Of a stretch of 64,000 nucleotides of DNA, positions 23,001 to 35,988 are shown in pieces (positions within the stretch are counted from its first letter, which is position 1; each line of letters opens with the position of its first letter). Made by a program: the position numbers and the translations under genes. The DNA is from Chromera velia. Its lineage: Eukaryota; Sar; Chromeraceae. Location of the stretch: NCBI GenBank assembly GCA_018398765.1, contig JAHBMJ010003042.1:28081-92080 (forward strand), in the 5' to 3' direction. Under the pieces are notes generated by a model. It made no database searches. It saw only the letters and a list, made by a program, of their open reading frames with translations, and was not told where the DNA came from.

Positions 23001-26000
23001 CAAGTGAGGGTAATCAAGAATGCACCATTTCACCCCACGCCACATAGTATTCATGTGCTCTGAGCTGATCTTGCGAAAGACCAGATACAGAACAGCATAG
23101 CGTTAATCACGCAGAGTCATCATTGCTTGCTTTCGCCCGTCGTTATGACTGCAGCAGCAAACTTCAACTGGCGAATTATTTTCCAACTTTTCCTTTTGAC
23201 TAACGCACTCCCTTACCGACCTTCAACCTTTTGTTCTCCTCTTCAGCACTTTTCAGGGCTTCTTGAGATGCGGTGAGCGCCGCCGAATTCCTGCCGCGGG
23301 AACGGAAAAGAGGGAAACAGAGTTCACGGCGCTCCAAACAGCGCTGACGTGGAGGCAGTTCTTTTCAGGGTCTCCTTACAAGTGGCAGAGGAGAAGGGCA
23401 AGAGAGATGAGGACCAAACAGCCAAGAAGAGAAACGAGCACGAAGAAAGGGGCGGCATGGAGTCGCATAAAATACCGTGTCTTTCATTCAGAAGCCCTCT
23501 CCACGAAGACGAAGAAAATGCGAGAGGACAGAAGCAGACAACCCAACCTCCATCCCTAAAAAATAAAAGGCAGAAAGGAAAGGAGGGCTCGCTGACTCTG
23601 TCAGCTCTCTCTCTGCCTTCTCGGCCCTCTCCTCTGCCTCCTTGCACGCGCCCTCCATCAGAGAGCACTGCTCCTGTGTCGACTCCATCACCTCTTGGAG
23701 GGCTTCCAGTTGGTCTGCGAGGGTGTGCCGCTCTCCCTCCGTGCTTTGGAGCTTTTCTGCCAACCTGAAAACAAACCCAATCAGTCAGAGCGAGCAGAAC
23801 AAACTCTAAAGAACAAACAAAGGATTCGGCAGCAGTTTTCCTCTTCTTTTCTTCTCAGCAACTGCGCCTTCAACAACGGCCAACCAACCCTCCCGGACCC
23901 GCTGAGCTTGTCATTCGCAAATGCCCAAAACAGTGCACTGAAGCCTGTGATCAACGCCACCTTCATCTGAACGAACATATGAAGGCAGCAATCAAGGTGG
24001 ATTGATTCTTGCATTCACTGTTGTGGGAAAGCGAACGCTACCGATTGACCGACTCACTGTTCTGCCTGGTCGCTCTCCTGCAACAGAGCTGCCTCCATTT
24101 CCTTCAGTGCTGCCCTCAAATTTCTCCCTTCCTCCTCCAGCGTCTCCTGCTGTCGTTTCAGGAGTTTCACCTCTGCAGTCAGAGCCTTGCAGAGCGCCTC
24201 CAACTCCTCGACACTGCAGAGAGGCAGGAACCAGGACGGGCAAGCATGAGGAGGGAAACTTTGGAGATGGAAAAATGGAGAGCAGAACAGAAGGCATGCA
24301 AGAAGCAAAAGGGAAACAGAGAATCGTGGAAGACAGAGGAAGGCGGTAAGGAGAGAACGACGTCTGACCAAGAGGAACGTGTTTTTTTGTTCCTCCTTTT
24401 TGCCCCTTCAAACAGACACGAAGAAGCAGTGTTTCAGAACGAAATGACCAAATCCCCTCAAATAGAAAAAAACGGCATGAGTAGAGAAACACAGTCAAAA
24501 GAAAAACACCCAAAAGATCTGCTTGGGTTCTCTTCTTCCTCGATATCTGTACCCAGGTTGATCAAAACACACGTACAGGAACAAAGGAACACAATCGCTT
24601 GCTGACCGTTTTTGCATCCTCTGCTTCTCTGCCTCTGCAGCTTTGAGCAACTCCGCCTCTCTTTCTCTGGCCTGTCTTTCTTGTCGCTCTCTCTCCTGCC
24701 TCTCGGCCGCAGCGTCAGCCTTCAGCCTGCAGTCCATCAACCAATCAGCACAAGGAGGCGAATTGGTTTTATTGTGAGCACACACAGCCCCATTTTACCT
24801 GTTGAATATCACATTGTTGCAGGCCAAATCGACAACAAGGCCAACGAGTTCTTCATCGCTCTGCATCTGTCTCTGTTTGCGCTTTTCCTGTTGTATCACT
24901 ATACAGTCGCCAGACAGACCATGGAGCACCACTCAAGAAGACCGCAGGAATCGAGACAAAGGATTCCAGGGTCCTCCCCTCTCTCTTCAAATCCCATCGA
25001 TCTGGTCTGTCTTGTTGTGTTGAGATGCCGACACCACGCACGAAACACGGACAATCAAGAGGCAGAGAGAGAAAGAAAAAAGAAAAGAGACACCACAGGG
25101 TGCGCGTAACATAAGTATGCGATTGACAAATTGACGCATACAGGTGCGCGGAGACACACACATACACACACACACACGCACGCACGCACACACAATATCA
25201 GGGAGAGACGTACTCTCTCTCCCGTTCACTCATCTGCCTCTGCAGAAGCGCTCTGGTTGCCTCCTGGTCTTCTTTCAGTCGACGGAGCTCGTCCTGCAGA
25301 CAGACATGCGTGCGCGCGACAAGTATGACAAGAAGCAAGACGCTCACAACAAAAAAGATCCAAACACAGAGCAATCGAGACCGTCTGTTGCCACCTTCCA
25401 AACCAAGCGTTTCTTCTTCCTTGCCTTTTTGTCCTTCTTATTCTTCTTCCTCCTCTCGACATGTCCCCTTCCATGCACACGAAGAAAAAGAAACGACACA
25501 CAGCACATTCCATCAAACCCAAACAAAACAACGCTAACAAAACGTGCACAAAGTCCCCCGGCCCGGCCTCAATTCTTTCTTTTATTTTTTCAACCGACCT
25601 CCTTGTTCACGTTCACGCGGCTCAACTCGTCCCTGCTCGCTCGCACTTCGTCCATCAGAACGTTCATCGCCCGGATCTCCTCCTCCCTCTGCCTCCTGTC
25701 TCGCTCCTGTTCCTTCAGCCGCGTTTCCAGACCTCTCTGGTGCTCCTCTAGAGCCACAGAGTGAGCGCGGTCCTGCGTGCAAGCGCATTGAATCAAAAAA
25801 ATGCATTCCTGTCAACACAACACCATCATGCCTGTCAGAATACAAAAAGTACGATCATCTCCAAGAAACAAGAGCGGGCAAAAAGACACAGAGGCACAGC
25901 GACATCCGCGTTCGTCCTTCTATCTCTTTTCGCCGCACAGACAGAGCTGCCTAAAGAGGGCTCACCTTGTCGGCAAGTGACTGTTTTGTCTTCTCCAATT

Positions 26001-29000
26001 GTTCGAGGGTCTCTCTTAGGCGTGCGTCACTCTCCTGCTTGGCCTCCATGGCTTCCCTCACGTGTCTATCCAGAGCCTCCGTCTGCTTCTTCAGGGCGTC
26101 GACTTCCTCGTTCAACCCTGTGGCCCCCAGAAGCCGGAGCTTCTTTTTTCTGTAAAGGGGAAACAGGAAGAACACAATTCAGTTCAAAGGAAGCAACTGA
26201 GAGAAAGCGGCAGATTCACAAGGAGCCCCAAGAGTAGAAGAAAGCACGGGTGACCAGAGAAGCCGCCAAGAGAAGAACACAGGATGCCATCTTTCCCGTC
26301 AAAGAGAAAGAAATCAACGGCAGAACAGAGGGAGAAACCATTGTCTTCTAACGAACCAAGAATCCACCTGACCTCGTGATGGCAGTGCAGTTCTGGGCCA
26401 TGGTCAGTGTCGCCCTTGCTGCCTGTAGCTGCTCCGGGTGGGGGTTCACGCAGAAGATCATCGTGCATCCAGCGTCCTCCCTCAGGCCTTCGTGGAGCAG
26501 CATGTTCAACGCAGATTGCCGTCTGTCGCTGTCGTCCATCTGACCAGTCTGCAGACAGACAGACAGACAGACAGAATCTCGTGCCAGATGGGGGGAAGTG
26601 AATGTTCATTCATGCTTCAGACAGGGGACGGGACGGGATGGGTCATTCAAGGAAGCAAGCCGGAAATGAGACAGCTGAGTTTCAGAGGCGTCAAGAGAAA
26701 AAGAGACGCCGGTATCGGAGCACCAAACCTCTCGAAAACAAAAAAGAAGAGGATTATCTGAAACCAGAGAGAGAACCGACAAAGAAACTTTCCCCCCACG
26801 GCTCAACCCACTTGCATCCGCACAAGAGTTCTGTTCAGTTGGACCAGAGACAGGTTGATGAACCTCGCTTCTCCCTGCCCTGCACGAACAAAGAGGAGAA
26901 CACAGACACACACACAAAGATTCAGAGGAACGCCCCAACAGACCGAGCGTTTCGACGATGCCTCGGGCTCTGAATGTACGGAGACGAGGTCCAACAGAGA
27001 GAGCAGGTGGGCGACGTGCAGCTTGAGTTCCCTGGCAAGCCAGTCAGCCGACCTTTCTGTGTGGGGTTCTCGTGTTCCTTCTCTGAACCCGCCAGGTCCA
27101 CCAGAGTCAAAGTGCCAGCCACACCCGTGCGGTTGGAGAAGAACGTACGCACGGAGAATCTGCACAAACGATGGGAGGGGGGAGAACGGATGAGCAGAGA
27201 GTGGCTGTGTGCTATCAAGACCCCCAGCAAGACGCAATCTCCACTTTCAACCCCCTTGAAAGCGCCGCACTGATGTCTAGACAACATCCGACAGAGAGAG
27301 AGAAAAGAGTACAGAAAGAAGCTCAACCGTCTCAACACACGGCGAAGAACAAACGGAAGGACTCCCCCACAAAAGCGTTTTTGTCCTCGACACCGCATCT
27401 TCCCTTCACCAGAAACCAAAAATTCCTGCCTTATTCTGCCCACTACTTTCTTTTTCTCCCTCCCCGCTGTCTCCCCTCTCCAAACATCCTCTCCACAAAA
27501 GCAAGCCTGCCCCTCTGTCGGTCTGTCTGTAAGATCTCTCTGTCCCTCTCACCTGAAGATCGCATGGGACCGAGAGGACTCGCTGTTGATATGGGATCTC
27601 CCCACCTCCCGAGACTTCACTGCAGCCGTCAGGAGGTGACGCGACTCCTCCCAACTGCCCACCTGAAACAAACAAACAGAGATCGAGAGGGGTGAATCGT
27701 TCCTCTCAATAAACTTGCATACGAAAAAGGGAAGAGGAAAGACAGTAGAAGTACACCAGAGGAGGGAGGGGGGGGGGGGGGGGGGGGGGGGGGAGGGGTG
27801 GCTGTCGTGAGAGATGGTGAGTGACACCTTCTTCTCACTCGAACAAGTCGAAAGGCTGCCTCTCATGCCGATATTCCTGACCATCCCGCTAAATTGCTTC
27901 CAGACCTCCGAAGTCATTCATCTCCCCTCTCAACTTTCAACCCGACATCCATCACATCAGCAAGCATAGAAAATAGAGAGGGAAGCGAATTGTTGGCAGA
28001 GAGAGACCTGTGAACCCACCGTCGCCTTCTCGAATTGTGCCTTTTTCCCCCGAATCATCACGGTCTCCGTGCTTCTTTGTTGCATCTGAAACCTCAAAGG
28101 GATAGAAGGAACAACATGTGAAGCAGAGGAGCGACGAGCACCTCGTGTGGTCGAGGTGACAACAGATGATGCTGCAGAGACGGAATGTGACGACACTGCG
28201 TCCTCGTCCTCTTCTTCTCTCTCCCTCTTTTCCCCGTCCCCTTTCATCGGAGAGGGACACCCACTCTCTGATTCTCCCTCTTCCCTCTCTCCCCCCTTCT
28301 CTTCCAACTCAGATTGGAATCTGACTAACTCAGTCCTCTCTTCAGCAACTGGCGATCCCCTCTCTCTCAAATCCTTCTCTCCCCCCTCTCTCTTGTCCCT
28401 CGTCGGCGTCACCCCCCTCTGGGGAGTGGAGGAAGACGACATAGACAGGCTCATGTCCCCTGGTGTCCCGCCGCCACCGGGAGGGACCAGCGTGCGGTCC
28501 TGCGTTGGCGGCTTCAACTCTCTCTCGCTCTCTCGTTGAGGTGCCCTGTCGGTGACATGCCCTCCCCCCCTGGGCATGCCGGGGTCCTGCTGCTGCTGTT
28601 GAGAACGGAAAGAGAAGGTCCGCACAGGCGACCGGTCCTTGTAGATGGAACTGCGGGGGCCGACAGAAGTGGACAGCCGTCTCTCTGTCTTGGGTCCGGG
28701 TGTGGTTGTGGGGTTCTCGTTGCTGTCCTTGGACAAACTGCGAGAAGGAGCTGGAGTGAAGGCACGAGAACCGGACCGGGGCTGCACAGAGGCAGTCCCT
28801 GTTCCTGATGGGGCACGAGAATTGGGTACCATTCCCTTGACTGAAGAAGAAATGGGTTTTTCTTTCAAAGGGGTCCCTCCAGAAGCACGAGACCCGGTTT
28901 GGGCCGCTCCGGGATTCGAAGAGCGTCTGCCAGACGGTGCAGGTGTGGGAGTGGTGGCACCTCTGGGCGGTTGCTGTAGCTGTTGGGCTTTGGTGGCTGA

Positions 29001-29139
29001 GCTCTTCCGGGGACTCTCGAGCGGCGCTGACCCAGACACAGAAGTCGTTTGGGAGGGGGGCGGCTGGGCACTCCCCTGAGGGGGTGTGACTCCGAGAGAG
29101 AGACGGAAGTGGGTCTGCACGTGAGCAGTCAGGAACGAT

Positions 29140-29171
<32 letters not shown>

Positions 29172-29247
29172 AGAAAAGAAAAGAAAAGAAAAGAAAGAAA
29201 GAAAGGAAAGAAAGAAAAAAAGAAAAAAAGAAAAAAAGAAAAAAAGA

Positions 29248-29282
<35 letters not shown>

Positions 29283-31835
29283 ATAATGAATGAATAATGA
29301 ATGAATGAATGAATGAATGAATGAATCAGGTCGCATCAGACACAAACGAGCAAATAATGCCAACAATAGATTGGCGACTAGTCCCGTTCCTGTGCTTCTC
29401 TTAGCCTTCGTGTCTGTGTGTTGGTCTTCTCCCATGTGCCTCTGCCTGAAAGCAGAACGCGAAAAAGAAACCAATCGAGCAAAAAGGGAAATAAAAACAG
29501 AAGAAGGAAGAAGAGAACCAACCCACCGAATGATCCAGTCCAGTAGAGGAATAGACTTGAGTCTGTGCCCTCTTCACAGACGAAGGACCCGATCCCTCAA
29601 CGTCTTTCTCCTTTCCCCCCTCCGCAGAGGACGACGCTGTCCTTCGGAAACCTGCGGTGGGAATGCTGAGCCTCTTATCCCTCTCACTCCCCCCCTTTTG
29701 CTTGGAAGATTTGCCTTCGATGGAGGGAAGAAGGTCGAACAGCTGCTCGTTCTTCACTTCCACACAAGTCAACTCGATGTGACGACGCACGACCTGCATG
29801 GAAGAGGGAGGAACAGAGACAGACAGGAAGGAAGGAGGGAACGTGTGCGGGTCGGGTAAGGTGCAAGCTTCATTTTCTCTTGTGGACGGACGGAAAGTGA
29901 CGCTTAAGGCAAAGTGAAACGAGACTAAAGTGGTTCGCGGGAAAAGGACATTTACCCATTCTACTCGATTCACAAAGAATAAAGGGAAAGGGCCGTGAGA
30001 GGAAAAAGAGCAGTGGGGGAAGCACAGAGAGACAAGACACACAGACAGACCACTCATCATCACTTTCCTTGATTGATGACGTCGAAACCATTCAGCCTTA
30101 TTTCCTGCCTGGGGAGACGAAGAGAATCAAATTGAATTGAATTGGACAAACAGAGAACGAACAAGAAGCCCAAAAAACGCCTGACTATAAGCGATCCGTA
30201 AAGACTATCTCTTCTCTCCTTTTGTCCCTCTCCACCCTGGAGGTCCTGCCGGTTCTCCGTCTGCTCATTTGACAGGAGCGCCTCTTCCAGCAGAAAATCC
30301 GGACACTCATCTGCTCCCTCAGTGCCGCCCTCTTCCCGCAGTTTCCGGGGAGTCGGTGAGGGTGAGAAGGCGCTTGTGTCTTCAGTACCCCCTCCCTTCG
30401 AGTGTCTGGAGGATGAGGACGAGGTCTTCCGAAGGGGAGGGGGGCGGGGGAGTGTGGGCGGGGACCCTCCAGGGACTGGGGCGGCTGCAGAGACTGGCCG
30501 TCGTGCGCGACTGTCGCCCCGCATGGAAGGCGGAATATTGTCAGTGTGAGATTCGGCAGGTCCGATTCTGTGCGCATCCGCTGTGCCCACACCCCCCCCC
30601 CGAGTTGTTACCACAGGGGGAGCCACGGGGGCTGTTCTCGCTGACGCAGAGGGAGAGGGCGAACCCGCTCTCAGGTCCTTGGACTCTCGCCTCGAGCTGG
30701 GTGAGGCTGCTGATGAAATGGAACGAGAGGCAAGAGGCGGTTTAGGAGGAAGGGGAGAAGCAAGAGAAGCGAGACCAGCACCAGTCTGCACCCTTCTGAC
30801 TGTGTCAGGAGCCTCTACATCCTCCCCCGTGTCGGGACCATCAGCGACATCACTGCCCCCTCCCTGGCGGGATTTTGGAGGAATGGAAAGAGCCGGAACG
30901 TTTGGTTGTCTTCTTTCGGGTGTTCCTCCCCCCTCTGTCTGGCGCCTTCCATCTCTAGAAGGGCTTTCTGGTTGGTCTCCAGTTGCTGACGCAGAGAAGG
31001 GGGAAACGAAAGTCTGGGCACTCTTCGAGAACAGACCCTCTCCGAGAAGATCCAAAAGACCCGGTTCCCCCTTTCCCGGGTTCCCCAGGATGGTATGCGT
31101 CTTCCCACTCCCAGTTTGACCGTACGCAAAGATCGTTTCCTGCAAGGGCAACAAAGACCAGGAAGACAGTAGGAGCACAGAGATGACAAGAAAGCGAAAA
31201 CTGAATCGTTACGCTCAAGCAGATTTGGCCCTCGTGTTATTTTTGGTTCCCTGACTGGTAGGGTCACGAATGGCTTCCTTGTCTTGCTTGCTCTGAATAC
31301 GCGGCAGAAGAGAAGTCTGCCATCTCCGTCTCTCTGCCTTCCCCTCCTCCTGGCCAACCTGGTAGCCTCCCATGACATTGTGAACGACTTGTTCGAAGTC
31401 CAGTCGCTCATACATGCCTCTGTTGGCCTCATGGGTCCTGCACAACACAGCACAACACATGAAAGGGTGACTGCAGGAAAGTGATGGAGGGCGTAGCGAG
31501 GGAGGAGTGACTGACGGAACGACGTCTGTGAAGTCAAACCGGTCGACCACGGGTCGTTGATCCACAGAAAAATTCTGGGGAGCTTTACACAAAACGCATT
31601 TCAGGTCATCACGGTGCTGCTGGACGGGAACGTCCGGATGGTAAGGCTCGTACTCAGTCGGCCTCAGTCGGACGAAGACATTCACATTCGTGATAATCGG
31701 TGCCTGTGCAAGCTTTGGAGCCCCTGCTGCAGGCTTGATTTCCTGGAGACCCGCGCTGTTGGCTTGCGCACTCCAGACAGGATTCGCAGTCCCATCAGGC
31801 GGCGCACCAGTGCTGGGCGGGACGCTGCTGCTCAT
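10666..31835 (-). CDS. giant N-terminal-motor kinesin with inserted motor, coiled coil and helical C-terminal region
   Basis: A microtubule motor. The reading starts at 31835 (MSSSVPP) and ends at 10666; I estimate well over 3,000 codons. Motor exons traced in phase: 31835-31516, 31437-31359, 31139-30186, 30104-30081, 29793-29527, 29441-29379, 29114-28020, 27662-27553, 27159-27053, 26879-26812, 26548-26373. These carry VFVRLRP, the P-loop GQTGSGKT (31121-31098), NSESSRSH (27587-27564), VDLAGSE (27101-27081) and an INLSL switch-II helix. About 20 coiled-coil exons follow (26149 to about 17440), with positions mostly approximate. The last four exons again join in phase: 17314-16254, 15939-15467, 15191-12678, 12333-10666. 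Motor, coil and helical C-terminus is the order in plant/protist ARK kinesins, but I cannot demonstrate true ARM repeats. I place no promoter or start near 17.4 kb, so one gene is preferred over two, with less certainty for the C-terminal third. Confidence 0.85.
17440..26149 (-). other. kinesin coiled-coil region, about 20 short exons
   Basis: Heptad-type, Glu/Lys/Arg/Leu-rich exons separated by 200-500-nt introns, at about 26149-25966, 25775-25603, 25297-25205, 24727-24606, 24213-24058, 23763-23602, 23275-23220, 22930-22840, 22465-22405, 22050-21970, 21610-21540, 21225-21130, 20905-20780, 20395-20265, 19970-19905, 19530-19465, 19130-19020, 18790-18690, 18420-18200, 17880-17790 and 17480-17440. 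No Pro occurs in most of them, as expected for a stalk used for dimerisation. Boundaries after the first exon are approximate. Confidence 0.7.
17597..18000. repeat. (CA)n and compound (CA)n(GA)n microsatellites in kinesin introns
   Basis: A CA run lies at about 17597-17628 and a (CA)n(GA)n run at about 17940-18000. Both are intronic and read TC/TG on the transcribed strand. Similar shorter runs occur at about 18800-18830, 19990-20030 and 25155-25195. Confidence 0.9.
27766..27796. repeat. poly-G run in a kinesin intron
   Basis: About 30 consecutive Gs with one A. The transcript sense is poly-C. It lies in the intron between motor exons 29114-28020 and 27662-27553. The two assembly gaps of this window start at similar C/G runs. 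Confidence 0.9.
29142..29325. repeat. (GAAA)n and (GAAT)n microsatellite in a kinesin motor intron
   Basis: A GAAA-type purine tract of about 130 bp, followed by GA and then GAAT/TGAA units. It is in the intron between motor exons 29441-29379 and 29114-28020 and reads CTTT on the sense strand. Confidence 0.95.
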
Positions 31836-32549
31836 CGGTCAAGCGTCCCAAGACAAAAGAAAGATGCAGATGCCAAGAAGCTCAGTCTGAGGGCATACGA
31901 AACCCTCATTCAGGTTCTGAAAGGAAACATGTCACCTGACCAGAATCCTCAACACTGCTCCGTCTGCACAATGTGAGAGGGCGGGATGGAATAAGGGTCC
32001 AAGATTGAATGTGAAACTCCCTGAGGCATCCTTCGATCCAGCCCTTTCGCTGACCTGAGTACATCTAGCTGCTTGCGATTCTTGCGAATGTCGATGCACG
32101 TACGAGACGGCGATGAGACGGCGTCCGCGTGTTCGCGGCCGGTTGGGGACGCGCACTTTGTATATGCGCTATTATGCGCTATATTAATGCCGGGCGGATC
32201 CTTTCATCCTTTGCGCATTATCTTGAAAATCTTCAACAGACTGTATGCGTGTCATATGCGTGTCCTTGAGCAAATCTCTCTCTACCTTTCGAACAACATA
32301 CCATCATTGGCTGTTGAGCCAGCCATACGTTCTCAGTGTGCACTGACTCTCCTATGCAGCTCCTTGTCCTTTTGATCTTCCAGTAGTCTGTTCCGTGCCT
32401 GACAACTGCAGCTTCAGGATTGAACGGTATCGATCTGTGTTTTCTTTGTCTCTAATTAAGCGTTGTGATCTGTTGGTTGGCGTAGAATCAGTGCACTGCG
32501 TCCTTCGACCGATCCATAGGTGATCCATAGAAAGGGTTCCATTCACGCC
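31836..32549. promoter_or_regulatory. divergent promoter region between the kinesin and DNAJ genes
   Basis: 714 bp separate the two start codons. On the minus strand it holds AAAGGATCCGC (32204-32194), an AT-rich TTAATATAG box and CCCCAACCGG (32148-32139). This copies the arrangement before the E2 gene with almost equal spacing and lies about 300-370 nt before the kinesin start. I see no separate TATA-like box pointing to the DNAJ gene. No open frame here looks coding. Confidence 0.5.
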
Positions 32550-35500
32550 ATGGAATCCAACAAAGACGAAAGTTTCAAGTGTATTTCAGTCGCGAAGCGC
32601 GCACTGAAGGAAGACAATCAGGAAAAGGTACGGCCGCAGAAAGAGATCCACATCGACTCCTTCGAACGAAATGTCTCCATAGAGTACTTGCAGTGCTTTC
32701 ATTTATCTCACCCACTCACTTTCTTCGCTTTTCTGCTTGCCTCTGCTCAGGCTTTGCGGTTTCTGGAGAAAGCGCAACGAATGTGGCCAACTCCTGAGAA
32801 TGAGAAGTTAATACAGAGTCTGAAGGACGGGACTTACAGTGCGAACCCCCCCACAGCCACCACTGCTTCGTCATCTCAGTCCACAGACGCCTCCTCGTCC
32901 TGTGCAAATTCGACAGGGGAGGGGGCTCGAGAGAGACGAACGAGCACGAGCAGGACTCAGGTCGGCAGGCTTCTTCCATGTGCCATCTTTCTTGCCGATT
33001 CAGTCATTCGGTCCGGTAGGGGCTTTCACGCATCCACATGTGTCCTCTCGCCCACCTCCTTGCAGGCTGCCCCTGGCGGAGCTTCTGCCTCCAGCTCGAG
33101 TAGCAGTAGCAGTAGTAGCAGTTCCTCCTCGAATAACAATAAGGAGAAGGACTCCGGAGGGACGCAGAGAGAATTCACACCCGAGCAGGAGCAGCTGTGC
33201 AAACGCATTCTGCACACAAAGTGCTACTATGCGATGTTGGGATTGGATAAGGGGGCGGGGGAGGCGGACATCAAAAAAGCTTACAGAAAGGTCGGTGGTT
33301 ATGCTCTTGGAATAGGAAAGGACAGCGAGGAGACGGGAAAATACGGTAGGAAGGATGTCCTCGTTTTTCTGCCTCCATTGGATCCGAAAGGGTTTCACCT
33401 TCTGCCTGTCCCACACAACGGATTCTTGCACTCTGGTTCGGTCTAAAGGTTTCACTAACGATTCGCTAGTTGCTGTTCCCTCCCTGGCATCTATCGAAGA
33501 AAAGACCCGTCTGCGGGATGGATGGCTTTGGAGTCCCGTGTCTTCGTTCGAAGGAAAGCTGAATTCTCGTTCTGTGCCCCTGCATGCCTGAATAACCTTG
33601 TGCATGTGACTATTTCAATGAATGAATGAATGAATGAGTGAGTGAGTGGGTGAGTGAGTGAGTGGGTGAGTGAGTGAGTGAGTGAGTGGGTGGGTGAGTG
33701 GGTGAGTGAGTGCAGTTGGCCTTACAACTCCACCCGGACAAGAACGCAGCGCCATCGGCAGAGGAAGCGTTCAAGAAGGTCAGCCAACGTGTCTCCTCTC
33801 TCACCCCCCCCCCCCNNNNNNNNNNNNNNNNNNNNNNNNCACACACACACACGCAGAAACTGAGAGGCAAGCAGTCAGGAAGCACTCCAGGAGCATCCTC
33901 GAAGTTGCCTTCTGTGGCAGTTTTTGTCTTCTGGCAAAAGGAAACCTCCGACTCTCCTTTGCTGACTTATTTCTCTCTCTCGGCGCTCCCGCTGTCCGTC
34001 CCTTCTCTCTTCCTTACTTCTCGAACGATCTATTTGTCCTTTGTGATCTGCTGGTGACAAGATCGAGGGAGTGCATTTCATGGTCTGTCCGCCATCTTGC
34101 CTATCTGACTGGATTTTCTTTCTGTGTCTGTCTATCTCTGTCTGCAGGTTTCCAAGGCGTTCCAGTGTTTGACGGATCCCCAGAAGAAGCAGGTCTACGA
34201 CCAGTACGGTTAGTGAGTTCGTATATGCACTTGTGTGCATGTGCAAGTGTGTGGATGCGTTTGTGCGTGTCTGGGAGAGAGAAAAATTACAGAGGGAGAG
34301 CGTTTGATAGAGAGGTATCGAAAAGGGTTCAATCTTTGTCCTCTAACACTGTGTTGTTTCCGAAATAAACTGTCAGTGAGTTAATCAGCAATGAGTAAGA
34401 AGGGAGAGAGAGAAGAAAGCTAGCATAGAGACAACGTAAGAGGAAAAGGGCGAATCCAGTCTCCGAGTGGCACTTTGACCTCCCCTCCCGCCCATTCTAC
34501 TTTTTCTTCTGCTCTCCCCCCCTTCCGATTTCCTCTTTCCTCCTGCAGGGGACGACGAGGATGCGCCACCACAATACAGACAGGCCTACGAGGAAGACAT
34601 TTTGTCCCCAGAGGTCCGTGTCTTCATTTAAATTCTTTTGTCTCTCTGTCTGTCTGTCTGTCTGTCTGTCTGAGTCCTGTTCTTTCTTTTTGTCTGTTGT
34701 GTTCATGAAGAAAAGGAGGGAGAAGAAGAAGAAACATATAGTCAGTCTGAGTCCTGGGGAGGGAATCCGATTGAATGAGAGAGGGAGCATTTGTCTCACA
34801 CTCACCCTCTCTCTCTCTGTATCAGTGGAGCTGCCAACTCATCCCTCTTTCTCTTCTCTGTTTCTTTCTGGGATCTGTCTGGGATTGGAGCAAGGATGTA
34901 TTTTTCCCTCTTGCGTCCATCTCGCTCTGTCTCTGTCTGTGAGGATGGGAGGGTGGGCGCATGCCCATTTCTGATAGTGACTTTTCTCTCTCTGTCTCTT
35001 GTGTGTTTGTGTGTGGGTGGGTGTGCTTGCAGGAGTTGTTCCAGTACTTCTTCGGAGTGAACGTGATCAACGGGAGGCAGATGCACTTCCGGAGGCAGCA
35101 GATGCCCAGGGGGAGACGGCAGGGGGGACCCGTCTTCCGAACCCACGTGAACCACCACCAGGGTGGCCAGGGCAGCCCTCAAGACGGGTGAGTGAGTGTC
35201 TTGGTGCATGGGAGGGTGTAGCATGTCGTTCTCGACATCTCGGGTGGATGTGTTGTTCCTTTGACTGTTGAGTGACTTCATGCGAGATTCTCGGGGCTGA
35301 GAGTCTTCTGCCTTATCCCGCCTTTTGTGGAGGCCGAGGAAGAAACCTTTTGATTGATAACAGTTCTTCGTTCGTCCAGTGCTTTGCTTTCATGCATGGC
35401 TTTTGGTCGGGTGAGTTGAAATCGGTATTCTTCCTTCTTCTGTGATGTTCCTTTCTTGCAGGCGTGGGCTCCTCCTGAATCTCATTCAGGTCTGTTTTGC

Positions 35501-35675
35501 TTGTACTTTTTCTTTCTTTCTTTCTTTCTTTCTTTTTCTTTCTTTCTTTCTTTTCTTTCTTTTCTTTCTTTCTTTCTTTTCTTTCTTTCTTTCTTGCTTT
35601 TCTTCCTTCCTTCCTTCCTTCTTCCTTTCTTCCTTTCTTTCTGTCTTTCTGTCTTTCTGTCTTTCTGTCTTTCTG

Positions 35676-35719
<44 letters not shown>

Positions 35720-35746
35720 TTCTTTCTTTCTTTCTTTCTTTCTTTC

Positions 35747-35777
<31 letters not shown>

Positions 35778-35957
35778 TCCTTTCTTTCCTTCTTTCTTTC
35801 CTTCTTTTCTTTCTTTCTTTCTTTCTTGATTTTTTTTCTTTCTTTCTTTCTTTTCTTTCTTTCTTTCTTTCTTTCTTTTCTTTCTTTCTTTCTTTCTTTT
35901 CTTTCTTTCTTTCTTTCTTTCCTTCCTTCCTCCCTTCCTCCCTTCCTCCCTTCCTTC

Positions 35958-35988
<31 letters not shown>

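Larger units (their letters stand above)
26373..31835 (-). other. kinesin motor-domain coding block with two long inserts
   Basis: The eleven exons add up to 3263 nt, about 1088 codons, where a kinesin motor normally needs roughly 340. Insert one is inside exon 31139-30186, after the P-loop helix: roughly 270 residues rich in Pro, Ser, Gly and Arg. Insert two lies across exons 29793-29527, 29441-29379 and 29114-28020, after EVKNEQLFDLL (the usual EIYNE-DLL strand): roughly 400 residues, with a Gln run, SP/TP pairs and an acidic tail. Both fall at surface-loop positions, so the core fold could survive. All three nucleotide-binding signatures are intact. Exon 30104-30081 is a 24-nt micro-exon whose donor (GTCATC) is the weakest in the chain. 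Confidence 0.8.

Noticed and set aside
33616-33715. Possible CRISPR-like or regulatory array of regular GAGT repeats
   Set aside because: A simple tetranucleotide microsatellite in an intron, without spacers.
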